The position numbers and the translations under genes were made by a program. This document shows positions 20,488 to 29,278 of a stretch of 64,000 nt of DNA, piece by piece. The stretch lies in assembly GCF_014650915.1 (NCBI RefSeq), contig NZ_BMVW01000004.1, positions 1 through 64,000 on the forward strand, given 5' to 3'. Numbering within the stretch: the first letter of the stretch is position 1; each line of letters begins with the position of its first letter. The stretch comes from Streptomyces poonensis (GTDB taxonomy: Bacteria; Actinomycetota; Actinomycetes; Streptomycetales; Streptomycetaceae). The notes under the pieces are model-generated. The model was not told the origin of the DNA and made no database searches. It worked only from the letters and a program-made list of their open reading frames with translations.

Positions 20488-22728
20488 GTGACGGATCAGG
20501 CGGTCGACACGGAGAGCACCGAGAGGACCGAGAAGACCGAGAAGACCGAGACCGAGAAGACCGAGAGGACCGGGAACGGACGGCCTCCGGCCGGTACGGA
20601 CACCACCGCGGAGCAGCTCTTCCTGGGCCGCACACGGGAGCTGAAAGAGCTCCGCGCCGACATCGAACGCGCCGGCCTCGACACCCTCTCCGGCCGGAAG
20701 GCGCCCCGCGCGCGCGTGCTCCTCATCGCGGGCCGCCCCGGCTTCGGCCGCACCGCGCTCGCCGAGGAACTCGTCCGGCAGGTGGCCCACCGCTACCCCG
20801 ACGGCGTGTACCGCGCACGCCTGACCGAGCCCGGCGGCACCCCCGTACCCACCGAGCGCACCGCGCGCGACCTGCTGACCGAGCTGGGCCTGCCCACTCC
20901 GGCCGGCGCCGGCGAGGACGAGCTCTCGGCCGCCCTCCGCGAGGCCCTGGCCGGCCGCCGGGCCCTGCTCCTGCTCGACGACGCGGCCGACGCCGCACAG
21001 GTCGACGCGCTGCTGCCGGACACCCCCGAGTGCCTGGTCGTCGCCGTCTCCGGCGGTCCGCTGACCGGTATCGCGGACGTCCGCCCGTGCACTCTGGGCG
21101 GCCTGGACACCAAGTCGGCGCTGGAGCTGCTCACCCGCTACACCGGGTCCGTGCGGATCACCGTGGACCCGCGGGCCGCCGAGAGCCTGGCCGAGGAGTG
21201 CGCGGCCCAGCCCGCCGCGCTCGTGCTCGCCGGGGGCTGGCTCGCGGCGCACCCCAAGGCCGCCGTCGCCGACCTGGCCAAACATCTGCACGCGGCCGAC
21301 GGCGAGGGCACCGCGCTGGCCCGCGTCCTGCGGCTCTCCCACGACGCGCTGCCCGGCTCCCGTTCCCGCATGCTGCGCCTGCTGTCGCTCGCCCCGGCCG
21401 GCCTGGCCGATCCGCACACCGCGTCCGCGCTGGCGGGCTGCTCGGTGGACACGGCCCACGCCGCGCTGGACGACCTGGCGGAGCTCGGATTCCTGCACAC
21501 CGTCGACTCGCCGCTGCCGCAGTACGAGGTCCCCGGCTGCCTGCTGCCCCTGCTGCGCTCCCTCGCCGCGGACCACGAACGCCCGGCCGAACTCCAGCTG
21601 GCCCGCGCCCGGATGCTGGAACGCACCCTGCGACTGCTGCACTCCTGCCGGGCCGTCACCGAGACCGACAGCGTCCAGGCCCGCGAGAAGCTCCTCGGCC
21701 TGCCGCGCGCGCTGCGCTTTTCCACCCCGAGGGCGGCCGAGGAATGGCTGCGCGTACGGCGGCCCGCGCTGCTGGCGGCGGCCCGGCTCGCGGTGGCCGA
21801 CGGCGAGCTGGACACCCTCGCCCGGCGCCTGATGTCCCAGCTCGTACGGGCGATGGTCGCCCACTTCGGCACCCAGGCCGCCGCGCCCGACCTGTACGGC
21901 GTCCACCAGCTCGTCCTGGACGTCGCCGAGCGCCGGAACCTGCCCCGCGAGAAGGCCGCAGCGCTGCTGAACCTCGCCGACCTGGACGCCCGCACCGGCC
22001 GTACCGCCGAGGCGCTCGTCCGCTACCGGGCCGCGCTGGACGCCGGACGGCAGGCGAACGACCCGTATGCGACCGGCCGCGCGATGGAATCCGTGGGCGG
22101 CGCCCATCAGGAGCTCGGCGACTACGACCGGGCCGCCGACTGGTACGGGCGGGCGCTCGCCCAGCGGCTCGCCCGCGACGAGCGCGCCGACGCGGCCCGC
22201 CTGTACGGCCGGATCGCCACCGCGCACACCTACGCCGGCCGCTACGGGGAGGCGCTGCGGGGCTGGCGCTCGGCGCTGGCCGGTCACCGCAGGCTCGGCG
22301 ACGTCGGGGGCCAGGCCCGGGCGCTGAGCGAGATGGCGCGTGTCCAGGAGTACGCGGGGCGGCCCGAGGAGGCGCTGCAGACCTGCCAGGAGGCCGTGGA
22401 GTGGGCCCGGCGCGCCGAGGACGTCCGGCTTCAGGCCGCCCTGCACCTCAGGCTCGCGGACACCCTGGAGCGGCTCGGTGACCCGGCGGCGGCCCGGCTG
22501 CACCGGGGCGCGGCCGGGCGCATGCTGGGAGAAGAACTCCAGGACGGCGAGACCGGCGAGACCGGCGAGACCCATGAGACCCATGAGACCCATGAGACCG
22601 ATGAGAGCGGCGAGGTCGACGGGGGCCGCCGGGACGGTCGGGACGGCGGGCACGGTCGGAACGGCGAGATCGCAGCGGAACAGGGATCTAACACCTGCGA
22701 AATCCGCAGCGCTTCCGACGGAAAATAA
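20488..22728 (+). CDS. STAND-type NTPase with TPR C terminus
   Basis: The protein has 746 residues. A 9-bp-repeat-encoded Thr/Glu/Lys tail (about 9-28) precedes an NB-ARC-like NTPase domain. Its P-loop AGRPGFGRTAL (near 81-91) has Arg where the invariant Lys should be; Walker B is ALLLLDDAAD near 158. A winged-helix-like region follows, then TPR helices from about 480 to 690. A second repeat-encoded Gly/Glu/Thr/His stretch ends the protein. It resembles AfsR-type regulators without the SARP DNA-binding domain, so it is likely a signalling scaffold. Start GTG 20488 follows GGGAG at 8 bases. ATP hydrolysis is doubtful. Confidence 0.8.
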   Translation: MTDQAVDTESTERTEKTEKTETEKTERTGNGRPPAGTDTTAEQLFLGRTRELKELRADIERAGLDTLSGRKAPRARVLLIAGRPGFGRTALAEELVRQVAHRYPDGVYRARLTEPGGTPVPTERTARDLLTELGLPTPAGAGEDELSAALREALAGRRALLLLDDAADAAQVDALLPDTPECLVVAVSGGPLTGIADVRPCTLGGLDTKSALELLTRYTGSVRITVDPRAAESLAEECAAQPAALVLAGGWLAAHPKAAVADLAKHLHAADGEGTALARVLRLSHDALPGSRSRMLRLLSLAPAGLADPHTASALAGCSVDTAHAALDDLAELGFLHTVDSPLPQYEVPGCLLPLLRSLAADHERPAELQLARARMLERTLRLLHSCRAVTETDSVQAREKLLGLPRALRFSTPRAAEEWLRVRRPALLAAARLAVADGELDTLARRLMSQLVRAMVAHFGTQAAAPDLYGVHQLVLDVAERRNLPREKAAALLNLADLDARTGRTAEALVRYRAALDAGRQANDPYATGRAMESVGGAHQELGDYDRAADWYGRALAQRLARDERADAARLYGRIATAHTYAGRYGEALRGWRSALAGHRRLGDVGGQARALSEMARVQEYAGRPEEALQTCQEAVEWARRAEDVRLQAALHLRLADTLERLGDPAAARLHRGAAGRMLGEELQDGETGETGETHETHETHETDESGEVDGGRRDGRDGGHGRNGEIAAEQGSNTCEIRSASDGK
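20512..20571 (+). repeat. 9-bp tandem repeat at the 5' end of the STAND gene
   Basis: About six and a half units of GAGARGACC type encode a Thr-Glu-Lys/Arg rich tract right after the start codon. The region should be disordered and prone to in-frame length change. Confidence 0.8.
22549..22602 (+). repeat. 9-bp tandem repeat at the 3' end of the STAND gene
   Basis: Six head-to-tail units (two GAGACCGGC, three GAGACCCAT, one GAGACCGAT) encode Glu-Thr-Gly/His/Asp triplets near the C terminus. The unit length equals that of the 5' repeat in the same gene, but the unit sequence differs. Confidence 0.85.
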
Positions 22729-22763
22729 TGCTTTGAAAGGCTAGACAGGGAAGAGGCCTTCAT

Positions 22764-22769
22764 TAGACT
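22764..22769 (+). promoter_or_regulatory. -10 element of the ald promoter
   Basis: TAGACT fits the hrdB-type -10 and lies 145 bp before the ald start, in the 185-bp gap after the STAND gene. A -35 at the right distance is not clear (CTAGAC at 22741-22746, 17-bp spacing, is weak). Confidence 0.35.
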
Positions 22770-22913
22770 GGGTCCGCCGCCGGTTCTCCTGCGGTGTCTC
22801 CCGGTGTGCCCCGATGTGCACCGGTATGACGGTTTGTCTTCGTAGTCGGGCATGCGGCGCCTGTGAGCGCGTGCGTGCCCTCACCCCCATCTGAGCCAAG
22901 GACCGTGATCCAC

Positions 22914-24029
22914 GTGAAGGTCGGCATCCCCCGCGAGGTCAAGAACAACGAGTTCCGGGTGGCCATCACCCCCGCCGGTGTGCACGAGCTGGTGCGCCAC
23001 GGCCACCAGGTCGTCATCGAGCGGGGCGCCGGTACCGGTTCCTCCATCACGGACGACGAGTACGTCGCCGCCGGCGCCAAGATCCTGGAGACGGCGGACG
23101 AGGTGTGGGCCACCGCCGACCTGCTGCTGAAGGTCAAGGAGCCCGTCGCCGAGGAGTACCACCGTCTGCGCAAGGACCAGACGCTCTTCACCTATCTGCA
23201 CCTGGCCGCCTCCAAGGAGTGCACGGAGGCCCTGCTGGAGTCCGGCACCACGGCCATCGCGTACGAGACCGTCGAGCTGCCGAACCGGGCGCTGCCGCTG
23301 CTCGCCCCGATGTCCGAGGTCGCGGGCCGGCTCGCCCCGCAGGTCGGCGCCTACCAGCTGATGCGCGCGAACGGCGGCCGCGGTGTGCTGCCGGGCGGCG
23401 TCCCGGGCGTGGCGGCGGGGAAGGCCGTCGTCATCGGCGGTGGCGTCTCCGGCTGGAACGCCGCGCAGATCGCCATCGGCATGGGCTTCCACGTGACCCT
23501 GCTCGACAAGGACATCAACAAGCTGCGCGAGGCGGACAAGATCTTCGGCACGAAGATCCAGACCGTCGTCTCCAACGCCTTCGAACTGGAGCGCGCCTGC
23601 CTGGAGGCCGACCTCGTCATCGGCGCCGTCCTCATCCCGGGCGCCAAGGCACCGAAGCTGGTCACCAACGAGCTGGTGTCGCGGATGAAGCCGGGAAGTG
23701 TCCTTGTCGACATCGCGATCGACCAGGGCGGCTGCTTCGAGGACTCGCGACCCACCACGCACGCCGAGCCGACCTTCCCGGTGCACGGATCGGTGTTCTA
23801 CTGCGTCGCCAACATGCCGGGCGCCGTGCCGAACACCTCCACCTACGCGCTCACCAACGCCACGCTGCCGTACATCGTGGAACTGGCGAACCGCGGCTGG
23901 GCCGAGGCGCTGCGCCGCGACCCCGCGCTGGCCAAGGGCCTCAACACCCATGAGGGCAAGGTGGTTTACCGGGAGGTCGCCGAGGCGCACGGCATGGAGT
24001 ACGTCGAGCTGGACTCCCTGCTCGGTTAG
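22914..24029 (+). CDS. ald: Alanine dehydrogenase
   Basis: The protein has 371 residues, exactly the family length, and begins KVGIPREVKNNEFRVAITPA. Catalytic Lys is in LLKVKEP (near 75) and His in FTYLHLAA (near 96); the NAD-binding glycine turn is IGGGVSGWNAA near 175. It interconverts L-alanine and pyruvate plus ammonia with NAD and is tied to nitrogen use and sporulation in streptomycetes. Start GTG 22914 lies 11 bases after AAGGA; GTG 22905 would add three residues. It is followed by a hairpin terminator. Confidence 0.94.
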   Translation: MKVGIPREVKNNEFRVAITPAGVHELVRHGHQVVIERGAGTGSSITDDEYVAAGAKILETADEVWATADLLLKVKEPVAEEYHRLRKDQTLFTYLHLAASKECTEALLESGTTAIAYETVELPNRALPLLAPMSEVAGRLAPQVGAYQLMRANGGRGVLPGGVPGVAAGKAVVIGGGVSGWNAAQIAIGMGFHVTLLDKDINKLREADKIFGTKIQTVVSNAFELERACLEADLVIGAVLIPGAKAPKLVTNELVSRMKPGSVLVDIAIDQGGCFEDSRPTTHAEPTFPVHGSVFYCVANMPGAVPNTSTYALTNATLPYIVELANRGWAEALRRDPALAKGLNTHEGKVVYREVAEAHGMEYVELDSLLG

Positions 24030-24111
24030 AGCCGCACATCCGTCCGGCCGTCCGGACGACTCACCGGCGCCATAAAGCGATACGTCAACACGACGCGTCA
24101 ACGTCGCCCAC

Positions 24112-24144
24112 TCGGCCGGACCTTGCCCGCCAAGGTCCGGCCGA
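24112..24144 (+). terminator. Hairpin terminator after ald
   Basis: A perfect 14-bp inverted repeat (24112-24125 with 24131-24144) with a 5-base loop lies 82 bp after ald. It has no T tract. It starts the 375-bp gap (24030-24404), which otherwise holds the ParA-gene promoter. Confidence 0.65.
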
Positions 24145-24302
24145 ATGTGTGTATGTTCACTGTCCGACACCGGGTCAACTCGCCTCGAACGTAACCCTTC
24201 AACCCTTTCGCGCAACGGTGAAACCTGCCATGCGACGGCCGTACGCCCTTGACAGCGCCATGTTTCAATGCCGACACATCGGGCCGGGTCCGGCGGATTG
24301 TG

Positions 24303-24332
24303 TTGCTGCGGACCGGTGACACGCCATAGAGT
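24303..24332 (+). promoter_or_regulatory. Promoter of the ParA-like gene
   Basis: TTGCTG (24303-24308), an 18-bp spacer and TAGAGT (24327-24332) make a fair hrdB-type promoter. The predicted leader is ~65 bases and ends in a strong Shine-Dalgarno AAGGAGGT (24387-24394), 10 bases before GTG 24405. Another -35-like TTGACA at about 24250 lacks a partner. Confidence 0.45.
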
Positions 24333-24404
24333 CGCCAACCGTCGGCATGGTGCCACGCTGACCTGTCTAGAAGTTTCCTGGTCACCAAGGAGGTAAGACG
24401 ACTT

Positions 24405-25583
24405 GTGAATGAGTCGACATTTACTCCCGGGGGTGGTCAACCAGGAATGCCTGCGCAGGGTCATGGGCCCACGGGGCTTCAGGCTGTCGGCTCCGTCGCT
24501 GTGCGCACCTTCGCAGCCCACCAGGGTCACCAGAATCTTGGGGCGACTCAGACAGCACACCAGAGCATGGATGGCCATCACGTGAACGCCATGGCCGGCG
24601 ACGGAAGTGGCGAGCTCCGCAACCACTTCGCCGACTACGACGAACTGCCCGAGGGACACTTCTACGACCCCGACGCCGAGTACGAGCCCGACCCGGAGTA
24701 CGCGGCCACGCTCGCGCCCGACGCGGCCCGCCAGCGCCGTGAGCGCATCGGCCCGACAGGGCGCCCGCTGCCGTACTTCCCGATCCCGGGGCCGCTGACC
24801 GACCACGGCCCCGCGAAGATCATCGCGATGTGCAACCAGAAGGGCGGCGTCGGCAAGACGACGTCGACCATCAACCTGGGCGCCGCGCTCGCGGAGTACG
24901 GGCGGCGCGTGCTGCTGGTCGACTTCGATCCGCAGGGCGCGCTCTCGGTCGGTCTGGGCGTCAACCCGATGGAGCTCGACCTGACCGTCTACAACCTGCT
25001 CATGGAGCGGGGCATGGCGGCCGACGAGGTGCTCCTGAAGACCGCGGTCCCCAACATGGACCTGCTGCCCAGCAACATCGACCTGTCCGCCGCCGAGGTC
25101 CAGCTGGTGAGCGAGGTCGCGCGCGAGTCCACGCTGCAGCGCGCCCTGAAGCCGCTCATGGCCGACTACGACTACATCGTGATCGACTGCCAGCCCTCGC
25201 TCGGCCTGCTCACCGTCAACGCCCTGACGGCCGCGCACAAGGTCATCGTGCCGCTGGAGTGCGAGTTCTTCGCCCTGCGCGGTGTGGCGCTGCTCACCGA
25301 GACCATCGAGAAGGTCCAGGAGCGGCTCAACCCGGAGCTGGAGCTCGACGGCATCCTCGCCACGATGTACGACTCGCGCACCGTGCACAGCCGTGAGGTG
25401 CTCGCGCGGGTCGTCGAGGCGTTCGACGACCACGTCTACCACACGGTCATCGGGCGCACGGTCCGCTTCCCGGAGACCACGGTCGCCGGTGAGCCGATCA
25501 CCACGTACGCCTCCAACTCCGTCGGTGCCGCCGCCTACCGCCAGCTCGCCAGGGAGGTGCTCGCCCGGTGTCACGCCGAGTGA
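24405..25583 (+). CDS. ParA/Soj-family ATPase
   Basis: The protein has 392 residues. About 140 N-terminal residues are low-complexity (Gly/Gln/His, then acidic) and precede a complete ParA domain: deviant Walker A NQKGGVGKTTST near 141-152, VDFDPQGA near 174 and DCQPSLGLLTVNAL near 262. It lies directly upstream of scpA-scpB, as in M. tuberculosis, so it is the second, non-oriC ParA-like protein of streptomycetes rather than the ParA of the oriC parAB operon. GTG 24405 has a strong AAGGAGGT site; a shorter start within the N-terminal extension is possible. Its partner may be the small protein encoded next, which overlaps it by 16 bp. Confidence 0.9.
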   Translation: MNESTFTPGGGQPGMPAQGHGPTGLQAVGSVAVRTFAAHQGHQNLGATQTAHQSMDGHHVNAMAGDGSGELRNHFADYDELPEGHFYDPDAEYEPDPEYAATLAPDAARQRRERIGPTGRPLPYFPIPGPLTDHGPAKIIAMCNQKGGVGKTTSTINLGAALAEYGRRVLLVDFDPQGALSVGLGVNPMELDLTVYNLLMERGMAADEVLLKTAVPNMDLLPSNIDLSAAEVQLVSEVARESTLQRALKPLMADYDYIVIDCQPSLGLLTVNALTAAHKVIVPLECEFFALRGVALLTETIEKVQERLNPELELDGILATMYDSRTVHSREVLARVVEAFDDHVYHTVIGRTVRFPETTVAGEPITTYASNSVGAAAYRQLAREVLARCHAE

Positions 25584-26152
25584 GTCTGCCGGGGGCCGAC
25601 GAACTCTTCCGTACGACAGGGGGAATGGCGCTCCAGGCGTCCACGCCCCGGCGCCAGGCGGGCGGCGAGGCCCGGGTGCCGGCGCCGGCGGGGGAGAGCG
25701 AACCCGCCGAGGACGCCCCGCCGTCGGTGCCCGCGCAGGGCGGCGACGGAACCGAGCACGCGGCCGCGGACGCCGAGCCCGCCGAGGCGGGGGAGTCCCG
25801 CAGCCGGAACGCCGCGGAGCCGGACAAGGCCGCGGGCCCCGTGCCGGGCGGGACGCGCGCCCCACGACGGCAGTCGACGCAGGAAGGTTCTGCCGCGGGC
25901 ACGCCCCGACGCCGGGGGCGCCCCGCGGCACGCCGTCCCAGCGGGCGCGAACGGCACGACGAGAAAATCACGGTGTACGTCTCCGCCGAGGAGCTCATGG
26001 ACCTCGAACACGCCCGTCTGGTGCTCCGCGGCGAGCACGGGCTGGCGGTCGACCGGGGCCGGATCGTGCGGGAGGCGGTCGCCGTCGTGCTGGCCGACCT
26101 GGAGTCCCGGGGGGACGCGAGCATCCTCGTCCGCAGGCTGCGCGGGCGGTAG
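25568..26152 (+). CDS. Small protein with a C-terminal ribbon-helix-helix-like segment, ParA-partner candidate
   Basis: The protein has 194 residues. About 125 N-terminal residues are Ala/Gly/Pro/Glu-rich and disordered, ending in the basic run [16 protein letters not shown]. The last ~65 residues read as one beta strand (KITVYVS) followed by two helices, the ribbon-helix-helix pattern, with conserved-looking ELMDLEHARL and RIVREAVAVVLADL. The start GTG 25568 overlaps the ParA-like gene by 16 bp and follows AGGGAGGT (25551-25558), so expression is coupled. No ParB nuclease-type domain is present. A DNA-binding partner of the ATPase is inferred from arrangement. Confidence 0.7.
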   Translation: MSRRVSLPGADELFRTTGGMALQASTPRRQAGGEARVPAPAGESEPAEDAPPSVPAQGGDGTEHAAADAEPAEAGESRSRNAAEPDKAAGPVPGGTRAPRRQSTQEGSAAGTPRRRGRPAARRPSGRERHDEKITVYVSAEELMDLEHARLVLRGEHGLAVDRGRIVREAVAVVLADLESRGDASILVRRLRGR

Positions 26153-26231
26153 GGGCAGGTCACGGCAGGAGGCGGACCGGCGGGGGCGCTGGGCGACCGG
26201 GCGGGTCGTCGGCTTCCGGGGCCGTACGCGG

Positions 26232-26237
26232 TAGCCT
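26232..26237 (+). promoter_or_regulatory. -10 element before scpA
   Basis: TAGCCT fits TANNNT and lies 9 bases before the scpA ATG, which has no Shine-Dalgarno. This suggests a leaderless scpA transcript in addition to read-through from the ParA-like gene 94 bp upstream. Confidence 0.35.
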
Positions 26238-26246
26238 GCGACGGCC

Positions 26247-27419
26247 ATGACCTCGTACGACACGACAGCCTCCGGCGGTTCCGCCGGCCGTCGGCGTGCA
26301 CTGGGGCGAGGGCCCGGGGCCGCGGCTCCGGCCACGCCTCCGGTCCCGCTCCCGGACCCGCCCGCGCCGCCTCCGGCGGAGGACGGTGCCGTGGACGCGG
26401 CAGGCGGGGTGGTGGACCCGCCTCCGCACCCACCCGGCCCCGGGCGGGCTCCGGAACCGGGCGCCGAGCCCGTGGGGCCCGGGGCGGCATCGTCCGATGA
26501 GGCGGCGGCGTCCGGGGCGACAGCGTCAGGGAAGGCCGAGACCGGCTCCGCCCCCGACGGCCCCGCGCCGGAAGCGGCCGACGAGCCCGGCGAGCCCGGC
26601 GAGCCGGGCGACGGTGTGTTCAAGGTGCGGCTCGCCAACTTCGAGGGCCCCTTCGACCTGCTGCTCCAGCTGATCTCCAAGCACAAACTGGACGTCACCG
26701 AGGTCGCGCTGTCGAAGGTGACCGACGAGTTCATGGCGCACATCAGGGCCATGGGGCCGGACTGGGACCTGGACCAGACGACCGAGTTCCTCGTCGTGGC
26801 GGCCACGCTGCTCGACCTCAAGGCCGCGCGGCTGCTGCCCGCCGCCGAGGTCGAGGACGAGGCGGACCTCGCGCTGCTGGAGGCCCGGGACCTGCTGTTC
26901 GCGCGGCTGCTGCAGTACCGCGCGTACAAACAGATCGCCGAGATCCTCAACGGGCGGCTGGAGGACGAGGCCCGGCGGTACCCGCGGACCGTCGGCCTCG
27001 AACCGCACCACGCCGAGCTGCTGCCCGAGGTCGTCATCAGCATCGGCGCGGAAGGCTTCGCCGGGCTCGCCGTGAAGGCGATGCAGCCGAAGCCGAAGCC
27101 GCAGGTGTACGTGGACCACATCCACGCGCCGCTGGTCAGCGTGCAGGAACAGGCCCAGGTCGTCGTGGAACGGCTCAGGAAGCTCGGGGAGGCCAGCTTC
27201 CAGGCGCTCGTGGAGGACACCGACGACACGCTGACGGTCGTGGCGCGGTTCCTGGCGCTGCTGGAGCTGTACCGCGAGAAGGCCGTCGCGCTGGAGCAGG
27301 AGGCCGCCCTCGGCGAGCTGCTGGTGCGCTGGACCGGCGGGGACGGGGACGGGACGCCGATGGTCACGGACGAGTTCGACCGGCCGCAGGAGAGGCCCGA
27401 GGAGGAGGAGAAGGCGTGA
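26247..27419 (+). CDS. scpA: Segregation and condensation protein ScpA
   Basis: The protein has 390 residues. The first ~125 are Pro/Ala/Gly-rich and disordered, longer than in most ScpA proteins. The ScpA domain begins FKVRLANFEGPFDLLLQLI near residue 128 and ends in a C-terminal winged-helix region. ScpA is the kleisin that bridges SMC heads and binds ScpB, acting in chromosome compaction and segregation. It overlaps scpB by 4 bases (GTGA). The start ATG 26247 lacks a Shine-Dalgarno and follows a -10-like hexamer. Confidence 0.94.
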   Translation: MTSYDTTASGGSAGRRRALGRGPGAAAPATPPVPLPDPPAPPPAEDGAVDAAGGVVDPPPHPPGPGRAPEPGAEPVGPGAASSDEAAASGATASGKAETGSAPDGPAPEAADEPGEPGEPGDGVFKVRLANFEGPFDLLLQLISKHKLDVTEVALSKVTDEFMAHIRAMGPDWDLDQTTEFLVVAATLLDLKAARLLPAAEVEDEADLALLEARDLLFARLLQYRAYKQIAEILNGRLEDEARRYPRTVGLEPHHAELLPEVVISIGAEGFAGLAVKAMQPKPKPQVYVDHIHAPLVSVQEQAQVVVERLRKLGEASFQALVEDTDDTLTVVARFLALLELYREKAVALEQEAALGELLVRWTGGDGDGTPMVTDEFDRPQERPEEEEKA

Positions 27420-28114
27420 GCGAGGGAACCACCGAGGCGGAGGGCGGCGCCGAGACGGAGGGCGGCGCCGAGGTACCGGCCGGCCTGGGAACCGTTGCCG
27501 CCCTCGGTCTCAAGCCCGCCCTGGAGGCCGTCCTGATGGTCGTGGACGAGCCCGCCGGCGAGGAGCACCTCGCGCGCATCCTGGAACGCCCCCGGCGGCA
27601 GGTCGCGGACGCGCTGCGGGAGCTGGCCGACGAGTACACCGTGCAGGGCCGCGGCTTCGAGCTGCGGCTCGTGGCCGGGGGCTGGCGGTTCTACACCCGG
27701 CCCGCCTACGCGGCCGCCGTCGAACGCTTCGTCCTCGACGGGCAGCAGGCCCGGCTCACCCAGGCCGCGCTGGAGACACTGGCCGTGGTCGCGTACCGGC
27801 AGCCGGTGAGCCGCAGCCGTGTCTCGGCCGTACGAGGGGTCAACTGCGACGGGGTCATGCGGACCCTCCTCCAGCGTGGTCTGGTCGAGGAGGCGGGCAC
27901 GGAACCCGAAACAGGTGCGATCCTGTACAGGACGACGAACTACTTCCTGGAGCGGATGGGCCTGCGCGGCCTGGACGAGCTCCCGGAGCTCGCGCCCTTC
28001 CTTCCCGAGGCGGAGGCGATCGAGGCCGAGACCCAGGAGGGCGTACCGTCGTTCGATCCGGACGCACCGGACACAGACGACGATCACCCGACGAAGACGA
28101 CGACGGAACTTTGA
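27416..28114 (+). CDS. scpB: Segregation and condensation protein ScpB
   Basis: The protein has 232 residues. About 25 Glu/Gly-rich residues precede the tandem winged-helix ScpB domain, which starts GLKPALEAVLMVVDEP and contains LTQAALETLAVVAYRQPVSR. It dimerises and binds the ScpA kleisin in the SMC condensin complex. Start GTG 27416 overlaps scpA by 4 bases, and its stop shares one base with the next start (TGATG), so scpA-scpB-pseudouridine synthase are coupled. Confidence 0.94.
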   Translation: MSEGTTEAEGGAETEGGAEVPAGLGTVAALGLKPALEAVLMVVDEPAGEEHLARILERPRRQVADALRELADEYTVQGRGFELRLVAGGWRFYTRPAYAAAVERFVLDGQQARLTQAALETLAVVAYRQPVSRSRVSAVRGVNCDGVMRTLLQRGLVEEAGTEPETGAILYRTTNYFLERMGLRGLDELPELAPFLPEAEAIEAETQEGVPSFDPDAPDTDDDHPTKTTTEL

Positions 28115-29193
28115 TGCGAAGCAGCGGCAGCGGCAAGAGCGGCGGACGCGGTAACTACCGCGGGGCCGGCAACGACAGGGACCAGAAGCAGGGGCAGGGC
28201 CGCCCCCGCAAGCCCCGCCCGGAGGAGCGCCGCTACGACGTGGGTCCCGGCGCCTCCCAGGACGGCCCGAAGGCGGGCCGCGGCGGCGCGGCGCGCGGTG
28301 GCGCCAAGGGCGGCCCCAAGCGGCCCCAGGAGTCACAGCGCGGCGCCGGGCGCGGCCGTACGGCCCCCGCGCGCTCCCGTGAGTACGAGGCGCGCGCCGA
28401 GGAGCGCAACCGCGAGCGGTACGCGGGCAAGAAGGACGTCAAGCTGCCCAAGACCTTCCCGGGCGCCGAGCAGGAGGGCGAGCGGCTGCAGAAGGTGCTC
28501 GCGCGCGCGGGCTACGGTTCGCGCCGCGCCTGCGAGGAGCTGATCGAGCAGGCCCGGGTCGAGGTCAACGGCGAGATCGTGCTGGAGCAGGGTCTGCGCG
28601 TCGACCCGGAGAAGGACGAGATCAAGGTCGACGGGCTGACCGTGGCCACGCAGTCGTACCAGTTCTTCTCGCTGAACAAGCCCGCGGGCGTCGTGTCGAC
28701 GATGGAGGACCCCGAGGGGCGCCAGTGCCTCGGCGACTACGTGACCAACCGCGAGACGCGGCTGTTCCACGTGGGCCGGCTCGACACCGAGACCGAGGGC
28801 GTCATCCTGCTCACCAACCACGGTGAGCTGGCGCACCGGCTGACGCACCCCCGGTACGGCGTGAAGAAGACCTACCTCGCGCACATCGTCGGGCCCATCC
28901 CGCGCGACCTGGGCAAGCAGCTGAAGGACGGCATCCAGCTGGAGGACGGGTACGCGCGCGCGGACCACTTCCGCGTCGTCGAGCAGACCGGCAAGAACTA
29001 CCTGGTCGAGGTGGTCCTGCACGAGGGCCGCAAGCACATCGTGCGCCGCATGCTCGCCGAGGCGGGCTTCCCGGTCGACAAGCTGGTGCGCACCGCCTTC
29101 GGGCCGATCACCCTCGGCGACCAGAAGTCGGGGTGGCTGCGCCGGCTGTCCAACACCGAGGTGGGCATGCTGATGCGCGAGGTGGACCTGTAG
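28114..29193 (+). CDS. RNA pseudouridine synthase (RsuA/RluB family)
   Basis: The protein has 359 residues. About 115 N-terminal residues are Gly/Arg/Lys-rich and disordered. The S4 RNA-binding domain begins RLQKVLARAGYGSRRACEEL near residue 127, and the catalytic domain carries VGRLDTETEGVILLTN with the catalytic Asp near 223. It makes pseudouridine in 23S rRNA, by family most likely the RluB position. The start is ATG 28114 (TGATG overlap with scpB); the TTG codon just before it is unlikely. The scpAB-rluB order is widespread in Gram-positives. Confidence 0.9.
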   Translation: MRSSGSGKSGGRGNYRGAGNDRDQKQGQGRPRKPRPEERRYDVGPGASQDGPKAGRGGAARGGAKGGPKRPQESQRGAGRGRTAPARSREYEARAEERNRERYAGKKDVKLPKTFPGAEQEGERLQKVLARAGYGSRRACEELIEQARVEVNGEIVLEQGLRVDPEKDEIKVDGLTVATQSYQFFSLNKPAGVVSTMEDPEGRQCLGDYVTNRETRLFHVGRLDTETEGVILLTNHGELAHRLTHPRYGVKKTYLAHIVGPIPRDLGKQLKDGIQLEDGYARADHFRVVEQTGKNYLVEVVLHEGRKHIVRRMLAEAGFPVDKLVRTAFGPITLGDQKSGWLRRLSNTEVGMLMREVDL

Positions 29194-29216
29194 GGCCTGC
29201 CTGCGCCTGCGCCTCG

Positions 29217-29255
29217 TCGGCCGGTTCCGGGATTCCCGGGACCGGCCGATTTTTC
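29217..29255 (+). terminator. Terminator after the pseudouridine synthase
   Basis: A 15-bp stem (29217-29231 with 29235-29249) with one G-T type mismatch and a 3-base loop is followed by TTTTT. It lies 24 bp after the stop codon and closes the ParA-scpAB cluster. Confidence 0.88.
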
Positions 29256-29278
29256 TTGCGTTCCTCGCGGTGAGGGGC

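Noticed and set aside
24030..24404. ParB-binding parS sites near the ParA-like gene
   Set aside because: No copy of the GTTTCACGTGAAAC motif is present here, in keeping with this being the second ParA-like protein and not the oriC-proximal one.
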